Numbered from the stretch's first letter, positions 16,792 through 28,422 are shown. The stretch is DNA of 64,000 nucleotides from Verrucomicrobiota bacterium (GCA_016871675.1 VHCN01000002.1:1-64000), one strand, 5' to 3'. Notes: generated by a model not told the origin, from the sequence alone. Translations and numbers: made by a program.

Positions 16792-18090
16792 ATGAACAAC
16801 CCCGCGCCGGCCCCTCCATCGCGATGGTATCAAGGCGTCTCGCGCTACCAGTGGCTTGTGCTTGCGATCGCGTCGGCGGGCTGGGTCTTCGACACCTTCG
16901 AAGGGCAGATTTTCAACATCACGCGCCAGCAGATGCTCGCGGACATTCTCGGCCCGGGCGCGACGGAGGCGGACATCAAACGCTACGGGGATTTTTTCCT
17001 CGGCGTGTTCCTCGCGGGCGGGACGCTCGGCGGCATTCTCTTCGGCTCGCTCGCGGACCGCTGGGGCCGGCGGCCGACGATGGTCGTGACCATCCTGATG
17101 TATTCGGTGTTCAGCGGGCTCACGTATTTCGCGGACTCGCTGTGGCAGGTGGCCGTGCTGCGGTTCCTCGTGGCGATGGGCGTCGGCGGCGAATGGTCGG
17201 TGGCCGCGGCGCTCGTGGCCGAGGTGTTTCCACAGCACGCGCGAACACACGCGTCGGCGATCTTCCACTCGACGAGCATTCTCGGCACGTGGATGGCCGC
17301 GTGGGCGGGCTTGTGGGTCGGCGCCGAGTGGCGGCACGCGTATCTCATCGGCATCCTGCCCGCGCTGCTCGTGCTGTGGGTGCGCGCGAGCGTGAAGGAA
17401 CCCGAGCGCTGGACCGCACTCGCCGAGAAATCCGCGCGCGGCGAGCCGGTGAATCGCGGCAGCCTCGGCGAACTCCTCGGCGACCCGCGCTGGCGTGGCC
17501 GCGCCCTGCTCGGCTTGCTGCTCGCGGCGGTCGGGCTCAGCACGTTTTGGGGAGTGGTCATCGCGGGACAGGATCTGGCGCGCGAGTTTCTCCTCCGCCA
17601 CGGCACGGACGCGAAGGTCGCCGCGGAAAAAGCCAAGGTCGCCTACGGCTACGTGCAGGCGACGGGCGGCGGACTCGGGCTGCTGTTCTTCGGCCCGCTT
17701 GCGGCGCGGCTCGGGCGCAAGCGGGCATTCGCGCTCATGCACGTGCTTGCGCTGTGCATCGTGCCGGTGGTGTGCTGGCTGCCGCAAAGCTACGAGGCGC
17801 TGCTGCTGTTGCTGCCGGTGTATGGCTTCCTCACGCTCAGCATCCACGCGGGCTACGCGATTTACTTTCCCGAGTTGTTTCCGACGCATCTGCGCGCGAC
17901 GGGCACGGGCTTCTGCTTCAACGGCGGGCGCATCCTGTCGGCGGGCGCGCTCGTGTTCGCCGGCTGGCTCAAGGGGCTTCCCGGAATGGACCTGCGGCTC
18001 GCGGTCACGCTGCTCGCGCTGACGTTCCTGTTGGGGCTCGTGGTGTTGAAGTTCCTGCCGGAGACGAAGGGCGCGCCGTTGCCGGACTGA
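16792..18090 (+). CDS. major facilitator superfamily transporter
   Basis: A 432-residue, 12-helix MFS permease. The loop 2-3 signature appears as GILFGSLADRWGRRPTM, and its counterpart in the second half as FFGPLAARLGRKRAFA. FDTFEGQIFNITRQQML in the first helix region and RFLVAMGVGGEWSVAAALVAEVFP in helices 4-5 match the metabolite/sugar-porter subgroup that includes aromatic-acid and sialic-acid symporters. YFPELFPTHLRATGTGFCFNGGRI is the conserved TM10-11 region. It probably imports an organic acid or sugar by proton symport. Divergent from the acyltransferase gene; its partners are not clear from context. Confidence 0.9.
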   Translation: MNNPAPAPPSRWYQGVSRYQWLVLAIASAGWVFDTFEGQIFNITRQQMLADILGPGATEADIKRYGDFFLGVFLAGGTLGGILFGSLADRWGRRPTMVVTILMYSVFSGLTYFADSLWQVAVLRFLVAMGVGGEWSVAAALVAEVFPQHARTHASAIFHSTSILGTWMAAWAGLWVGAEWRHAYLIGILPALLVLWVRASVKEPERWTALAEKSARGEPVNRGSLGELLGDPRWRGRALLGLLLAAVGLSTFWGVVIAGQDLAREFLLRHGTDAKVAAEKAKVAYGYVQATGGGLGLLFFGPLAARLGRKRAFALMHVLALCIVPVVCWLPQSYEALLLLLPVYGFLTLSIHAGYAIYFPELFPTHLRATGTGFCFNGGRILSAGALVFAGWLKGLPGMDLRLAVTLLALTFLLGLVVLKFLPETKGAPLPD

Positions 18091-18096
18091 GCCGCG

Positions 18097-18942
18097 TCAT
18101 CGCAGCCGGATGTCGGGCAACGCCGCCACGAAATCCGCCACCGTGATGCTCGCGTCCGCGTGCAGTCGGATGAGCGACGCGGGACACCCGGGCGCGACCG
18201 GTCCGTGCAACACGCGCCGGACGACCGCGCTCTGCCACGGGCGGTTGCAGTAGAGCCGCACGCGGCGCGACGCGAGGATTTCCTTCATGCCCACCGTCAC
18301 CGCGCGGCGCGGGATGACCTCGATGCTGCCGCCGACGGTATTCGCGTTGATGGTGCGAGTCTCGCGCGAGAGCCCCAGCACGCGCGTGGGCAGCGCGGCG
18401 CATTGCTCAACGGTCGAAGTTTCGCCCGGCTCAGGCGGTTCATTGAATGCGATGTGCCCGTTGATGCCGATGCCGCCGAAAGTCGCGTCCACGCCGCCGC
18501 GCGCGTCAATGAGCCGCTGCACCGCGCCGCAGTCGCGCGGGTCGGGGCAGACGCGGTTCTCCGGCAGCGGCGCGAGTGCGGGATCGAGCAGATCGTAGAA
18601 CGCGCGCTTCAAGTAGCCGCGGAAGCTCAGCGGATGCGACTCGTCGACCCACACATCGGAGTCGGTGAGGTATTCGTCCATCTGCACGAAAACCGTCTCG
18701 CGACAATCAATGCGCTCGTCGTTGATGGACCTGGCGAGCAGGGGCCAGTGGTCCACCGGGCCGACCGGCACGATGAGCGTCGCCGCGCGGCCTTGCGAGC
18801 GGGCTTCCAAAATCTCCGCCTTCATCGCATCGGCGAGGTCGCGCGCGATGGACGCCATGTCGCCGAGCACGCAAACCTTTACAGGCGCGCCGTGACCGAG
18901 CGATTCACGCGACACGCGCAAGTAGTCGGGCAGCGATTCCAT
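18097..18942 (-). CDS. glucosamine-6-phosphate deaminase/isomerase-like (NagB family)
   Basis: A 281-residue member of the NagB/6-phosphogluconolactonase-like fold. FVQMDEYLTDSD holds the catalytic Asp equivalent to E. coli NagB D72. GGIGINGHIAFNEPPEP matches GGVGNDGHIAFNEP, keeping the His and Glu of the D141-H143-E148 relay but with Asn where Asp141 stands. TVGMKEILASRRV is the conserved GVGTILDAKEV-like phosphate loop. True GlcN-6-P deamination is therefore uncertain; a related isomerase or lactonase reaction on an aminosugar or sugar phosphate is possible. It lies 24 nt downstream of the glycosidase gene, suggesting a small sugar-utilisation unit. Confidence 0.85.
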   Translation of the reverse strand: MESLPDYLRVSRESLGHGAPVKVCVLGDMASIARDLADAMKAEILEARSQGRAATLIVPVGPVDHWPLLARSINDERIDCRETVFVQMDEYLTDSDVWVDESHPLSFRGYLKRAFYDLLDPALAPLPENRVCPDPRDCGAVQRLIDARGGVDATFGGIGINGHIAFNEPPEPGETSTVEQCAALPTRVLGLSRETRTINANTVGGSIEVIPRRAVTVGMKEILASRRVRLYCNRPWQSAVVRRVLHGPVAPGCPASLIRLHADASITVADFVAALPDIRLR

Positions 18943-18966
18943 CAGTGGTGAGGCGAAGCTGCCTGC

Positions 18967-19953
18967 TCACTCCTTCAACGCCAGCGACGAGGCGTCGCAC
19001 ATCGCGAAGCGCAACTCGTGCGCGCCGTCCGCGCGGGCGCACTCGTAGAACAGATGCGCCCGGTCGCCCACGGTCACGGCGCTGAGATAGCGCAGCGAAC
19101 CGGACGCGTGCGGGCTGGTGAACGCGGGGCCACCCGGCGTGAGCGGTGTCCAGTGCAGCAGGTCTGTTGAAGCGGCGAGGCCCGTGCGCTCCTCGTAGTT
19201 CTCTGATTCGCTCGCGCTGCCATCGTAGAACGCAAGCCACCGTCCGCCGCTGGAAACGACGCTGTTGATGCGCTGGCAATAACTGTCCCAACCGGTCGCG
19301 CCGGGCTTCAGCACGACGCCGCGCCAGTCCCACCGCTCAAGGTCGCGCGACGTCGCGAGCGCGGTGGCGCTGACGCATTCGCCGGTGTTGAAGATGTCGA
19401 GCGTGGAGTGCGATCCGGCGTGGGTGCGCGCCGTGGGCACCGCGACGCTGAGGAACAGGTGGAACACGCCGTCCTTCTCGAAGAGCCACGGGTCCTTCAC
19501 GCCCTCGAGGCCGAACGGCGACGCGGTGAACACCCGGCGCGACTTCGCGGGGTCGAGCGCGTCGAGCCGCGGTGCGCGCAACGCTTCGACGCACCAGCGG
19601 CCGTCCGCGGGATCGACGAAGCTCACGAAGTAACGCCACAAGCCGTCGGCGTCCTTGTGCAGGCAACAGCGTTCGATGGAGGCGGTGTTGAACCTGTCCT
19701 TCGTGACGGACCACACGTCGTGCCAATGCACGAGGTCGGTGGAGCGCGCGATGCGAGCCTCGCCGCCGCGGTCGGGTTGCACCCCGCGGGGTCGGCGCAG
19801 GCGATACGTGAGATACCAGGCGTTTTCATCCGGCGCGTAGCAGACGCCGGGCGCGCCGGCCCAGTAGCCGCGCCCGGCGCCGGGCGGTTCTCGCAGGACT
19901 CGGCCGGACGCGAGCCAGTCGGAAGTGAGGGAAGTCGCGGGCACGGCCGTCAT
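18967..19953 (-). CDS. five-bladed beta-propeller glycosidase-like protein (GH43/GH130-type)
   Basis: A 328-residue protein with repeated propeller blades of the GH32/43/62/68/130 superfamily: YWAGAPGVCYAPDENAWYLTYRLRR, EARIARSTDLVHWHD, GVKDPWLFEKDGVFHLFLS, ATSRDLERWDW and YERTGLAASTDLLHWTPL. The repeated S-x-D-L-x-x-W elements mark blade edges, and the KDPWLF aspartate is a candidate catalytic or substrate residue. No signal peptide is present, so it may act on imported oligosaccharides. The ATG at 19953 overlaps the lysA stop (ATGA); a GTG nine bases earlier is also possible. The gene contains a second copy of the palindrome ACCCCGCGGGGT at 19781-19792. Confidence 0.82.
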   Translation of the reverse strand: MTAVPATSLTSDWLASGRVLREPPGAGRGYWAGAPGVCYAPDENAWYLTYRLRRPRGVQPDRGGEARIARSTDLVHWHDVWSVTKDRFNTASIERCCLHKDADGLWRYFVSFVDPADGRWCVEALRAPRLDALDPAKSRRVFTASPFGLEGVKDPWLFEKDGVFHLFLSVAVPTARTHAGSHSTLDIFNTGECVSATALATSRDLERWDWRGVVLKPGATGWDSYCQRINSVVSSGGRWLAFYDGSASESENYEERTGLAASTDLLHWTPLTPGGPAFTSPHASGSLRYLSAVTVGDRAHLFYECARADGAHELRFAMCDASSLALKE

Positions 19954-21248
19954 TTCTGCCACGGGGCGAAACGCTCGTTGGCCCAGATGTCCCCGGTGCG
20001 TTGTCGCGCGCGGACGAGGGCGGCGTTGCGGCCGTTGACGAGCACTTCCGCCGCGAGCGGGCGCGTGTTGTAGTTCGAGCCCATCACGGAGCCGTAAGCG
20101 CCGGTGCTCAGCAGCGCGAGGTGGTCGCCCTCGGCGACGCGCTGGAGCGGCCGGTCCTTCGCGAAGTAATCCCCCGACTCGCAGATGGGCCCGACCACGT
20201 CGGAGGAGACGAGCGCCCCGCGCTTCTGCCGCACCGGGACGATCTCGTGGAACGAATCGTAAAACGCCGGGCGGATGAGGTCATTCATCGCGGCGTCCAC
20301 AATGACGAAGGTCTTCCTGCCGGTGCGCTTCACGTATTCGACGCGGGTGACGAGCGCGCCGGCGTTGCCGACGATGAAGCGGCCGGGTTCGACGAGGATG
20401 CGCAGGCCGAGCGGCTTGAGCAGCGGGACGAGCCGCGCCGCGTAGGCCGCGGGCGTGAGTATGTTCTTCGCCGCGGCCGTCCCCCACCACGCGCCGGGAC
20501 CGCTGGCGAGCGCCGGCTTGTAAATGATGCCGAGCCCGCCGCCGATGCTGAAGAACTCGAAACGATGCCGCGCGGCGAGCTTCTGCACGAGGGGCAGGAC
20601 TTTCTTCACGGCCGCCTCGAACGGCGACACGCTCGTGAGCTGCGATCCGATGTGCATTTGGATGCCGCGCAACCGGAGATTCTTGAGCTTCGCGGCACGC
20701 GCGTAAACGCCCTCAACCTGCTCGAACGCGATGCCGAACTTGTTCTCGTAAGTGCCGGTGGTGATCTTGGCGTGCGTGCCCGCGTCCACGTCGGGGTTCA
20801 CACGAACGGCAACAGGCGCGATCGTCTTGAGCCGCGCGGCGACGCGATTGATGCGCGAGAGCTCGGGCTCGGACTCGACATTCAAGGAATAAATGCCCTT
20901 GCGCAGCGCGAACTCGATCTCGGCCTCCGTCTTGCCGACGCCCGCGAACACGCACTTTCGCGGGTCGCCGCCCGCGGCGAGGACGCGGCGGAGTTCGCCG
21001 TCGCTGACCACATCGAACCCGCCGCCGAGGTCGGCGAGGGTGCGCATGACGGCGGCGTTGGAGTTGGCCTTCATCGCGTAGCAGACGAGGTGGTCGAGCG
21101 GCGCGAGGGCGCGGTCGAGCTTGCCGAAATGATCCTCGAGCGTGTGCTGCGAGTAGATGAAGAGCGGCGTGCCGAACTTCTGGGCGAGTGACTCGACGCT
21201 CACCCGCTCGCAGAACAACCGGCCGCCGACGCAATGAAAGTCATGCAT
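19950..21248 (-). CDS. lysA: diaminopimelate decarboxylase
   Basis: A 432-residue PLP-dependent decarboxylase of the alanine-racemase fold (family III). It catalyses the last step of lysine synthesis, meso-diaminopimelate to L-lysine. K60 in CYAMKANSN is the Schiff-base lysine. [62 protein letters not shown] and [14 protein letters not shown] are all diagnostic, the last holding the Cys that contacts substrate across the dimer. Length matches the family (about 410-430). It is the first gene of a minus-strand unit that continues, with a 4-bp overlap, into a glycosidase and then a NagB-like gene. Confidence 0.97.
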   Translation of the reverse strand: MHDFHCVGGRLFCERVSVESLAQKFGTPLFIYSQHTLEDHFGKLDRALAPLDHLVCYAMKANSNAAVMRTLADLGGGFDVVSDGELRRVLAAGGDPRKCVFAGVGKTEAEIEFALRKGIYSLNVESEPELSRINRVAARLKTIAPVAVRVNPDVDAGTHAKITTGTYENKFGIAFEQVEGVYARAAKLKNLRLRGIQMHIGSQLTSVSPFEAAVKKVLPLVQKLAARHRFEFFSIGGGLGIIYKPALASGPGAWWGTAAAKNILTPAAYAARLVPLLKPLGLRILVEPGRFIVGNAGALVTRVEYVKRTGRKTFVIVDAAMNDLIRPAFYDSFHEIVPVRQKRGALVSSDVVGPICESGDYFAKDRPLQRVAEGDHLALLSTGAYGSVMGSNYNTRPLAAEVLVNGRNAALVRARQRTGDIWANERFAPWQK

Positions 21249-21313
21249 GGCGCGGAGTTATGCCAAAGCGCTCCCTGCCGTTCAAAGGAATTGAGCTTGC
21301 GCCGCACCGACGC

Positions 21314-21342
21314 TTGACACCAACCGGGCGACGGCACATTGT
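21314..21342 (+). promoter_or_regulatory. candidate promoter of the first prepilin module
   Basis: A perfect TTGACA at 21314-21319, 17-base spacer, then CATTGT at 21337-21342 (A2 and T6 of the -10 conserved). It would give a leader of about 75 nt before the prepilin ATG at 21425. Confidence 0.4.
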
Positions 21343-21424
21343 TTTTTCACCCAGTTTGTTTCATGAGGCCGCCTGTGCCAGCAGCAAACCATCGCGCACG
21401 GCGTGTCTCCAGGCCTCAACAACG

Positions 21425-22255
21425 ATGACGACCTCCTCCACAACTCCCGTGCATTCCTCCCGAACCCACCGCGGCGGGAAAGGCTTCACCCTGATCGAAC
21501 TCCTCGTCGTCATTGCCATCATCGCGATCCTCGCCGGCTTGCTGCTTCCGGCGCTGGCGAAGGCGAAGGGGAAGGCCCAGCAATCCAAGTGTCTCAACAA
21601 CTGCAAGCAGCTCACGACCGGCTTCCTGATGTATGTCGGCGATTTCGACGACGCTTTCCCGAGCGGCGCGTCCCAGAACGCCAACGGCGCGCAGCCCGAG
21701 GATTGGATTCACTGGCAAAACACGCCGATTCCGCCCAACGCGATCACGGGCACTCCACGGGACATTTCCAAGAGCCAGATCGCCCCCTACATCGGCGGCC
21801 TGACCATGGCTGCCCGGACCAATGTGAGCGTGCTTCGTTGCCCCGCTGACTTGGAATGGGACAAGCGGCCGAACCCTCAAGTGGCCACGCGCATGCCGTT
21901 CCGATACAGCTTCGCCCTCAACGCACGGATGGATTTCACAGCGGGCCAAGGGATGGCGACCGGCATCAATCTCAACCGCACCTCGATCGTCATCAACCGT
22001 TTGATCAATGTCACGAGGCCCGAAATCAAGTTCATGGTCGCCGAGGAGCGAGGTGGCCCGGAGGACGGCCGCGGCATCTATCCGTTGACTGGCCCGCAGT
22101 CCGAATGGATATCCGACGGGCGCTGGGTGGGGAGCAACGATCCCTTCACGGTGCGTCATGCGCTCAAGGCAAACACGGGCTTCGCGGACGGTCACTGCGA
22201 TACGCTGAACTACACGAATGCCTTCAACGACACGTTCGCTGTCGCGCGGAATTGA
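21425..22255 (+). CDS. prepilin-type (type II secretion/pseudopilin-like) protein, module 1
   Basis: A 276-residue protein with a class III leader: Thr/Ser-rich head, then [19 protein letters not shown]. Prepilin peptidase would cleave between G and F, with the essential Glu at +5. The hydrophobic helix is followed by [22 protein letters not shown], the form common in Verrucomicrobiota, and a large variable C-terminal domain. This ends in [23 protein letters not shown], the H-x-G-x-x-N-x-x-F-x-D-G-H motif of DUF1559-like pseudopilins. It is probably exported and assembled or anchored at the cell envelope. A small lipoprotein gene follows 17 nt downstream. The start at 21425 places the leader at a normal length. 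Confidence 0.92.
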   Translation: MTTSSTTPVHSSRTHRGGKGFTLIELLVVIAIIAILAGLLLPALAKAKGKAQQSKCLNNCKQLTTGFLMYVGDFDDAFPSGASQNANGAQPEDWIHWQNTPIPPNAITGTPRDISKSQIAPYIGGLTMAARTNVSVLRCPADLEWDKRPNPQVATRMPFRYSFALNARMDFTAGQGMATGINLNRTSIVINRLINVTRPEIKFMVAEERGGPEDGRGIYPLTGPQSEWISDGRWVGSNDPFTVRHALKANTGFADGHCDTLNYTNAFNDTFAVARN

Positions 22256-22272
22256 AATCGGATCATTGCGCC

Positions 22273-22683
22273 ATGGATACGAAAACCGGACTCCAAGTGC
22301 TTGCCGCCGTCTGCTTATTGGCATCGGCATGCAATCGGGAAACGCCGGCTCCAGCAGCGCCGGTCCAAATCAATCCTCCGCCGTCTGCCGCACCGCCTCC
22401 GCCGCAGCCCCCCGTCGCGCCGGCGGCGCAGCCAACCCCTTCGACAGAACCCGCGCCGGCGGTTTCGGGAAGTCGAATCGCGACCCCGGGCGAGATCGAA
22501 GCCTACAACAAGGCCCTGTTCGAGTATTGCCACCGGGTGAGCGACATCCCCAGCGATCTGGCGGACTTGAGGCAACGCCGGGCACTGCCCCCCCTGCCCA
22601 CTCCACCTCCTGGCAAGCGGCTCGTTTACAAGCCCGATTTGAAGGCCATGGATTATCGGACCGCGAAGATTTATCTGGACTGA
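22273..22683 (+). CDS. small proline-rich lipoprotein, partner of prepilin 1
   Basis: A 136-residue protein with a lipobox (LLASAC, Cys20). A Pro/Ala-rich tether follows (about 25-75), and then a C-terminal domain of about 55 residues: [37 protein letters not shown]. The same domain plan recurs in the lipoproteins at 23684 and 58930. The tether is long enough to let the domain reach into the periplasm or across peptidoglycan, perhaps to contact the co-encoded pseudopilin. No known family was recognised. The pairing with prepilins suggests an accessory role in pilin-like assembly or secretion. Confidence 0.75.
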   Translation: MDTKTGLQVLAAVCLLASACNRETPAPAAPVQINPPPSAAPPPPQPPVAPAAQPTPSTEPAPAVSGSRIATPGEIEAYNKALFEYCHRVSDIPSDLADLRQRRALPPLPTPPPGKRLVYKPDLKAMDYRTAKIYLD

Positions 22684-22754
22684 CTGGCCGATCGCGCGAC
22701 TCTCACTCGCGTGAGTCCTCGCGCATAGCGCGCCGCCCTGTTGGCAGATTCACG

Positions 22755-23675
<921 letters not shown>

Positions 23676-23683
23676 ACCGATCC

Positions 23684-24235
23684 ATGGCACACATTCAAAA
23701 CCAGCCACGCGCCCGAGCCGTGGATTTTTCCCCATTCCGGGAGCGGACGCGCTTCAACGTCAGCGCGTTGTCGTGCGTGCTGCTGTCAGCGTGCCTCGGG
23801 CTGGTTGCCTGCACAAAGACTCCGCCGCCATCCACCAGTCCGCCCGTTGTGGCCAAGCCTGCACCGCCACCCGCGGCAGCGACTCCGGCTGCGCCAGTCA
23901 CTCCCAGTGGTGCAGCGGCACCGTCCGTCCCCGCACCGGTTACGAGTCGGCCGGACGTTTCAGAAGCTCCGGCCTCCGGCGTCAACGAACTCAAATCTGG
24001 AGCGGATATCGACCCGAACGCGGGCGCGAACTTGAAAGGCGGAGAACTCGCCACGCCGGCGGTGTTGGCAGCCTATAACAGGCGGCTCGCGATGGTGAAC
24101 CAGTCCATTTCCGACTACCCGCAATCGCTCGAACAACTCAACAAGTGGCCGATGATGCCGGCACTCCCCAAGGCCCCGCCGGGGCAGCGACTAGGCTACG
24201 ATCCGAGGACGAAGAGGCTCTTCCTCGCGCCGTAA
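23684..24235 (+). CDS. small proline-rich lipoprotein, partner of prepilin 2
   Basis: A 183-residue protein starting 8 nt after prepilin 2. A basic head of about 25 residues is followed by a hydrophobic stretch with two possible lipoboxes (LLSAC, Cys37; LGLVAC, Cys43). A Pro/Ala/Thr/Ser tether of about 90 residues leads to a C-terminal domain VLAAYNRRLAMVN, SDYPQSLEQL, LPKAPPGQRLGYDP. This aligns with the end of the lipoprotein at 22273. The N-terminal start is uncertain (a GTG lies 12 nt upstream). Function inferred only from its constant pairing with a pseudopilin. Confidence 0.75.
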   Translation: MAHIQNQPRARAVDFSPFRERTRFNVSALSCVLLSACLGLVACTKTPPPSTSPPVVAKPAPPPAAATPAAPVTPSGAAAPSVPAPVTSRPDVSEAPASGVNELKSGADIDPNAGANLKGGELATPAVLAAYNRRLAMVNQSISDYPQSLEQLNKWPMMPALPKAPPGQRLGYDPRTKRLFLAP

Positions 24236-24484
24236 GGCCGCGGGAGCGCGTCAAGGTCGCCCGGGAGCCCCCATCAAAGTCATTGACACCGTCCGGCTGC
24301 TTCTTCAGCGTGTCCGCGCACTGACCGCCTGATAACCGCTTCCGACCAGTTCCCGAGCGGAAAAAATCCCCGGCAGGACACAGCTTCGGCTTGAACAATC
24401 ACCGCGATTGGCCGTCCAATTCGCCGTTCACCACGCAAGCTCCGGCTGCTTTGCCCTGCCGTCGTTCTCATTGACTGTCATATT

Positions 24485-26005
<1,521 letters not shown>

Positions 26006-26044
26006 GAGCGCCCATCTTCCGATCGGCGCGGCCCACCGCACCGG

Positions 26045-27049
26045 ATGAACTGCTTCGTTACCGGCGCCACGGGCTTCATCGGCGCAAACCTCGTCCACGA
26101 ACTCCTCGCGCGCGGGCATCGCGTCCGCGCCCTCGCGCGCGCCACGAGCGACTTGCGCGGCTTGCGGGGCGCGGACTTCGAGCGCGTGGACGCGCCGCTC
26201 ACCGACCGCGCCGCTCTCGCGAAAGCCATGCGCGGCTGCGACTGGTGCTTCCACGTCGCCGCGAGCTACCACCTCTGGCTGCCCGACTACGCGCCGATGT
26301 TCCACGCCAACGTCGACGGCACGCGCGCCGTTCTGTTGGCCGCGGGCGACGCGAATTGCGCGCGCATCGTTTACACCAGCACCGTCGGTTGCATCGGATT
26401 GCCGCGTGAAGTGGACGGCACCGTCACGCCGACCGACGAATCCACGCCCGTGGACGAGGCGCAAATGCGGAACCCCTACAAGCTCTCCAAGTGGCGAGCC
26501 GAAGTCGTCGCCCGTGGCCTCGCCTCCAAAGGCCTGCCCGTGGTCATCGTGAACCCGAGCGCGCCCGTCGGCCCGCGCGACGTCAAGCCCACGCCCACCG
26601 GCAAGGTCATCGTGGACTTTCTCAACCACGCGATGCCCGCGTATCTCGACACCGGGCTCAACTGGGTCCACGTGCGCGACGTCGCCACCGGCCACATCCT
26701 CGCTGCCGAACGCGGGCGCGTGGGAGAGCGATACATCCTCGGCAGCGCCGACGGCAACTGGACGATGAAGCAGGCGTTCGCCGCACTTGAGGAACTCACC
26801 GGTGTTCGCGCCCCGCGGATGCGGATACCTTACACAGTCGCCCTCGCCGCGGCGCACGTGGACGAGGTGGTTTCAACGTTCACCGGCAGGCCGCCCAAGG
26901 CCCCGCTCGCCGGTGTCCGCATGGCGCGCTACAAGATGTTCTTCAACCCCTCGAAGGCCGTTCGCGAACTCGGCCTGCCGCAGACACCGCCGCGCGATGC
27001 CCTCAAGGACGCGGTCGGGTGGTTTCGCGCGAACGGATACGCGAGCTGA
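26045..27049 (+). CDS. hpnA: hopanoid-associated sugar epimerase, HpnA-like (NAD-dependent epimerase/dehydratase)
   Basis: A 334-residue short-chain dehydrogenase/reductase of the extended type. The NAD(P)-binding motif is VTGATGFIGANL (residues 5-16), the catalytic serine region is IVYTSTVGCIG, and the active-site pair is Y145-x3-K149 (NPYKLSKW). VIVNPSAPVGPRDVKPTPTGK and LNWVHVRDVATGHILAAERG are close to HpnA proteins, which are usually found in hopanoid or carotenoid-type squalene clusters. No squalene-hopene genes are visible here, so the pathway assignment rests on sequence form alone. It converges with proA, 18 nt apart. Confidence 0.85.
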   Translation: MNCFVTGATGFIGANLVHELLARGHRVRALARATSDLRGLRGADFERVDAPLTDRAALAKAMRGCDWCFHVAASYHLWLPDYAPMFHANVDGTRAVLLAAGDANCARIVYTSTVGCIGLPREVDGTVTPTDESTPVDEAQMRNPYKLSKWRAEVVARGLASKGLPVVIVNPSAPVGPRDVKPTPTGKVIVDFLNHAMPAYLDTGLNWVHVRDVATGHILAAERGRVGERYILGSADGNWTMKQAFAALEELTGVRAPRMRIPYTVALAAAHVDEVVSTFTGRPPKAPLAGVRMARYKMFFNPSKAVRELGLPQTPPRDALKDAVGWFRANGYAS

Positions 27050-27067
27050 GCCCCGCGCCGCGAAGGC

Positions 27068-28354
27068 TCAGCTCCGGATCTGCCCCGTGCCGATGCCGAG
27101 CCACTTGTAGGTCGTCAACTCCTCAAGTCCCATCGGTCCGCGCGCGCCGACCTTGTCGGTGCTGATGCCGATTTCCGCCCCCATCCCAAACTCGCCGCCA
27201 TCGGTGAACCGCGTGCTCGCGTTCCAATACACCGCCGCCGAGTCCACCTCCGCCAGGAAGCGCCGGGCCGTCGCCTCGTTGCCCGTCACGATGCTGTCCG
27301 AGTGCGCCGAGCCGTAGTGCGCGATGTGCTCCATCGCCGCCTCCACGCCGTCCACCACGCGCACGTTCAGCACGAGGTCGTTGTATTCCGTGAACCAGTC
27401 TTGTTCGGTCGCGGCCCTGATGGCCGATGGCCGATGGCCGATGGCCGATCGACACACGTCCAGCGAATCAGCGTCAGCCCGCAACTCGACCTTCTTGTCC
27501 GCGAGCTTCGGAGCGATTTGCGACAGGAATCTCCCGGCGACCGGCCGGTCCACCAGCAACGTCTCCATCGCATTGCAGACCGCGGGGCGCTGGCACTTGG
27601 CGTTGAGCACGATCGCCCCGGCCATGTCGAGGTCGGCGTCGCGTTCCACAAACACGTGGCAGACGCCCTTGTAATGTTTGATGACCGGCACCCTGCTGCA
27701 CTCCGCCACGGCGCGGATGAGCCCCTCGCCGCCGCGCGGCATGCAAAGGTCCACGTATTGCGTCAGCGAAAGCAGCGCGGGAATGGCGTCGCGCTCCGCG
27801 GTGGGCACGACCTGGATCGCGTGCGCGGGGAAGTTCCCGACCGCGCGCTGCGCCGCCTCGACCATGATGCCGCCGAGGGCCCGGTTGGAATTCAGCGACT
27901 CCCTGCCACCGCGGAGGATGGTGGCGTTGCCGGACTTGAGGCAAAGGCTCGCCGCGTCCGCGGTCACATTCGGGCGCGACTCGTAGATGATCACGACCAC
28001 GCCGATGGGTGTGGAGATTTTCCGCAACCTCAGCCCGTTCGGCCGCACGCGCTCGTCGAGCACGCGCCCGACCGGGTCGGGAAGCGCGGCGACTTCGCGC
28101 AGTCCATTCGCCATCGCGCGGATGCGCTTCCCGTCGAGCCGCAAGCGGTCGAGCATGGCTTCCGGGAGTCCGGCACGCGCGCCGCCGTGCATGTCGAGCA
28201 AATTGGCGGCGAGAATGTCGGCCTGCTCGTTTTCCAGGCCATCCGCCATCGCCACGAGGCACTCGTTCTTCTCCGCCGTCGTGAGGCGCGCCAGTTCACG
28301 CGACGCGGCCTTCGCCTGCTTCGCGAGTTGCGTGACCTGTTCCACCAGCGACAT
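27068..28354 (-). CDS. proA: gamma-glutamyl phosphate reductase (glutamate-5-semialdehyde dehydrogenase)
   Basis: A 428-residue aldehyde-dehydrogenase-fold enzyme of proline synthesis that reduces glutamyl-5-phosphate with NADPH. Diagnostic segments are PIGVVVIIYESRPNVTADAA, CLKSGNATILRGG, MPRGGEGLIRAV, GVCHVFVERDADLDMA, the catalytic cysteine in RPAVCNAMETLLVD, and FTDGGEFGMGAEIGISTDK. The ATG at 28354 is preferred over the TTG at 28372. Between ELRADADSLD and ATEQDW, a variable loop in the family, lies an in-frame insertion encoded by a GATGGCC heptamer array (residues AIGHRPSAI). No proB is adjacent. Confidence 0.97.
   Translation of the reverse strand: MSLVEQVTQLAKQAKAASRELARLTTAEKNECLVAMADGLENEQADILAANLLDMHGGARAGLPEAMLDRLRLDGKRIRAMANGLREVAALPDPVGRVLDERVRPNGLRLRKISTPIGVVVIIYESRPNVTADAASLCLKSGNATILRGGRESLNSNRALGGIMVEAAQRAVGNFPAHAIQVVPTAERDAIPALLSLTQYVDLCMPRGGEGLIRAVAECSRVPVIKHYKGVCHVFVERDADLDMAGAIVLNAKCQRPAVCNAMETLLVDRPVAGRFLSQIAPKLADKKVELRADADSLDVCRSAIGHRPSAIRAATEQDWFTEYNDLVLNVRVVDGVEAAMEHIAHYGSAHSDSIVTGNEATARRFLAEVDSAAVYWNASTRFTDGGEFGMGAEIGISTDKVGARGPMGLEELTTYKWLGIGTGQIRS
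27419..27453. repeat. heptamer tandem array, GATGGCC family (in proA)
   Basis: Four exact copies of GATGGCC (27419-27446) followed by a fifth diverged unit GATCGAC. The array lies wholly within proA and is read in frame, encoding IGHRPSAI-type residues in a loop that is variable between ProA proteins. Exact identity of four units suggests a young or actively homogenised array. Confidence 0.9.
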
Positions 28355-28422
28355 CGGGGCGAAGCTACTCAAACTCCCGTGGCCGGGGAAGCGGTTTGCC
28401 GCGGGTCAAACCGGCTGAGGGC

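Noticed and set aside
14887-17889. A 1000-codon minus-strand frame spanning the HAD, acyltransferase and MFS genes
   Set aside because: Only its segment at 15270-15438 has family similarity (ABM); the remainder is shadow of genes in other frames.
27419-27453. CRISPR array or direct-repeat cluster
   Set aside because: Units are 7 bases with no spacers, and no cas genes are present in the window.
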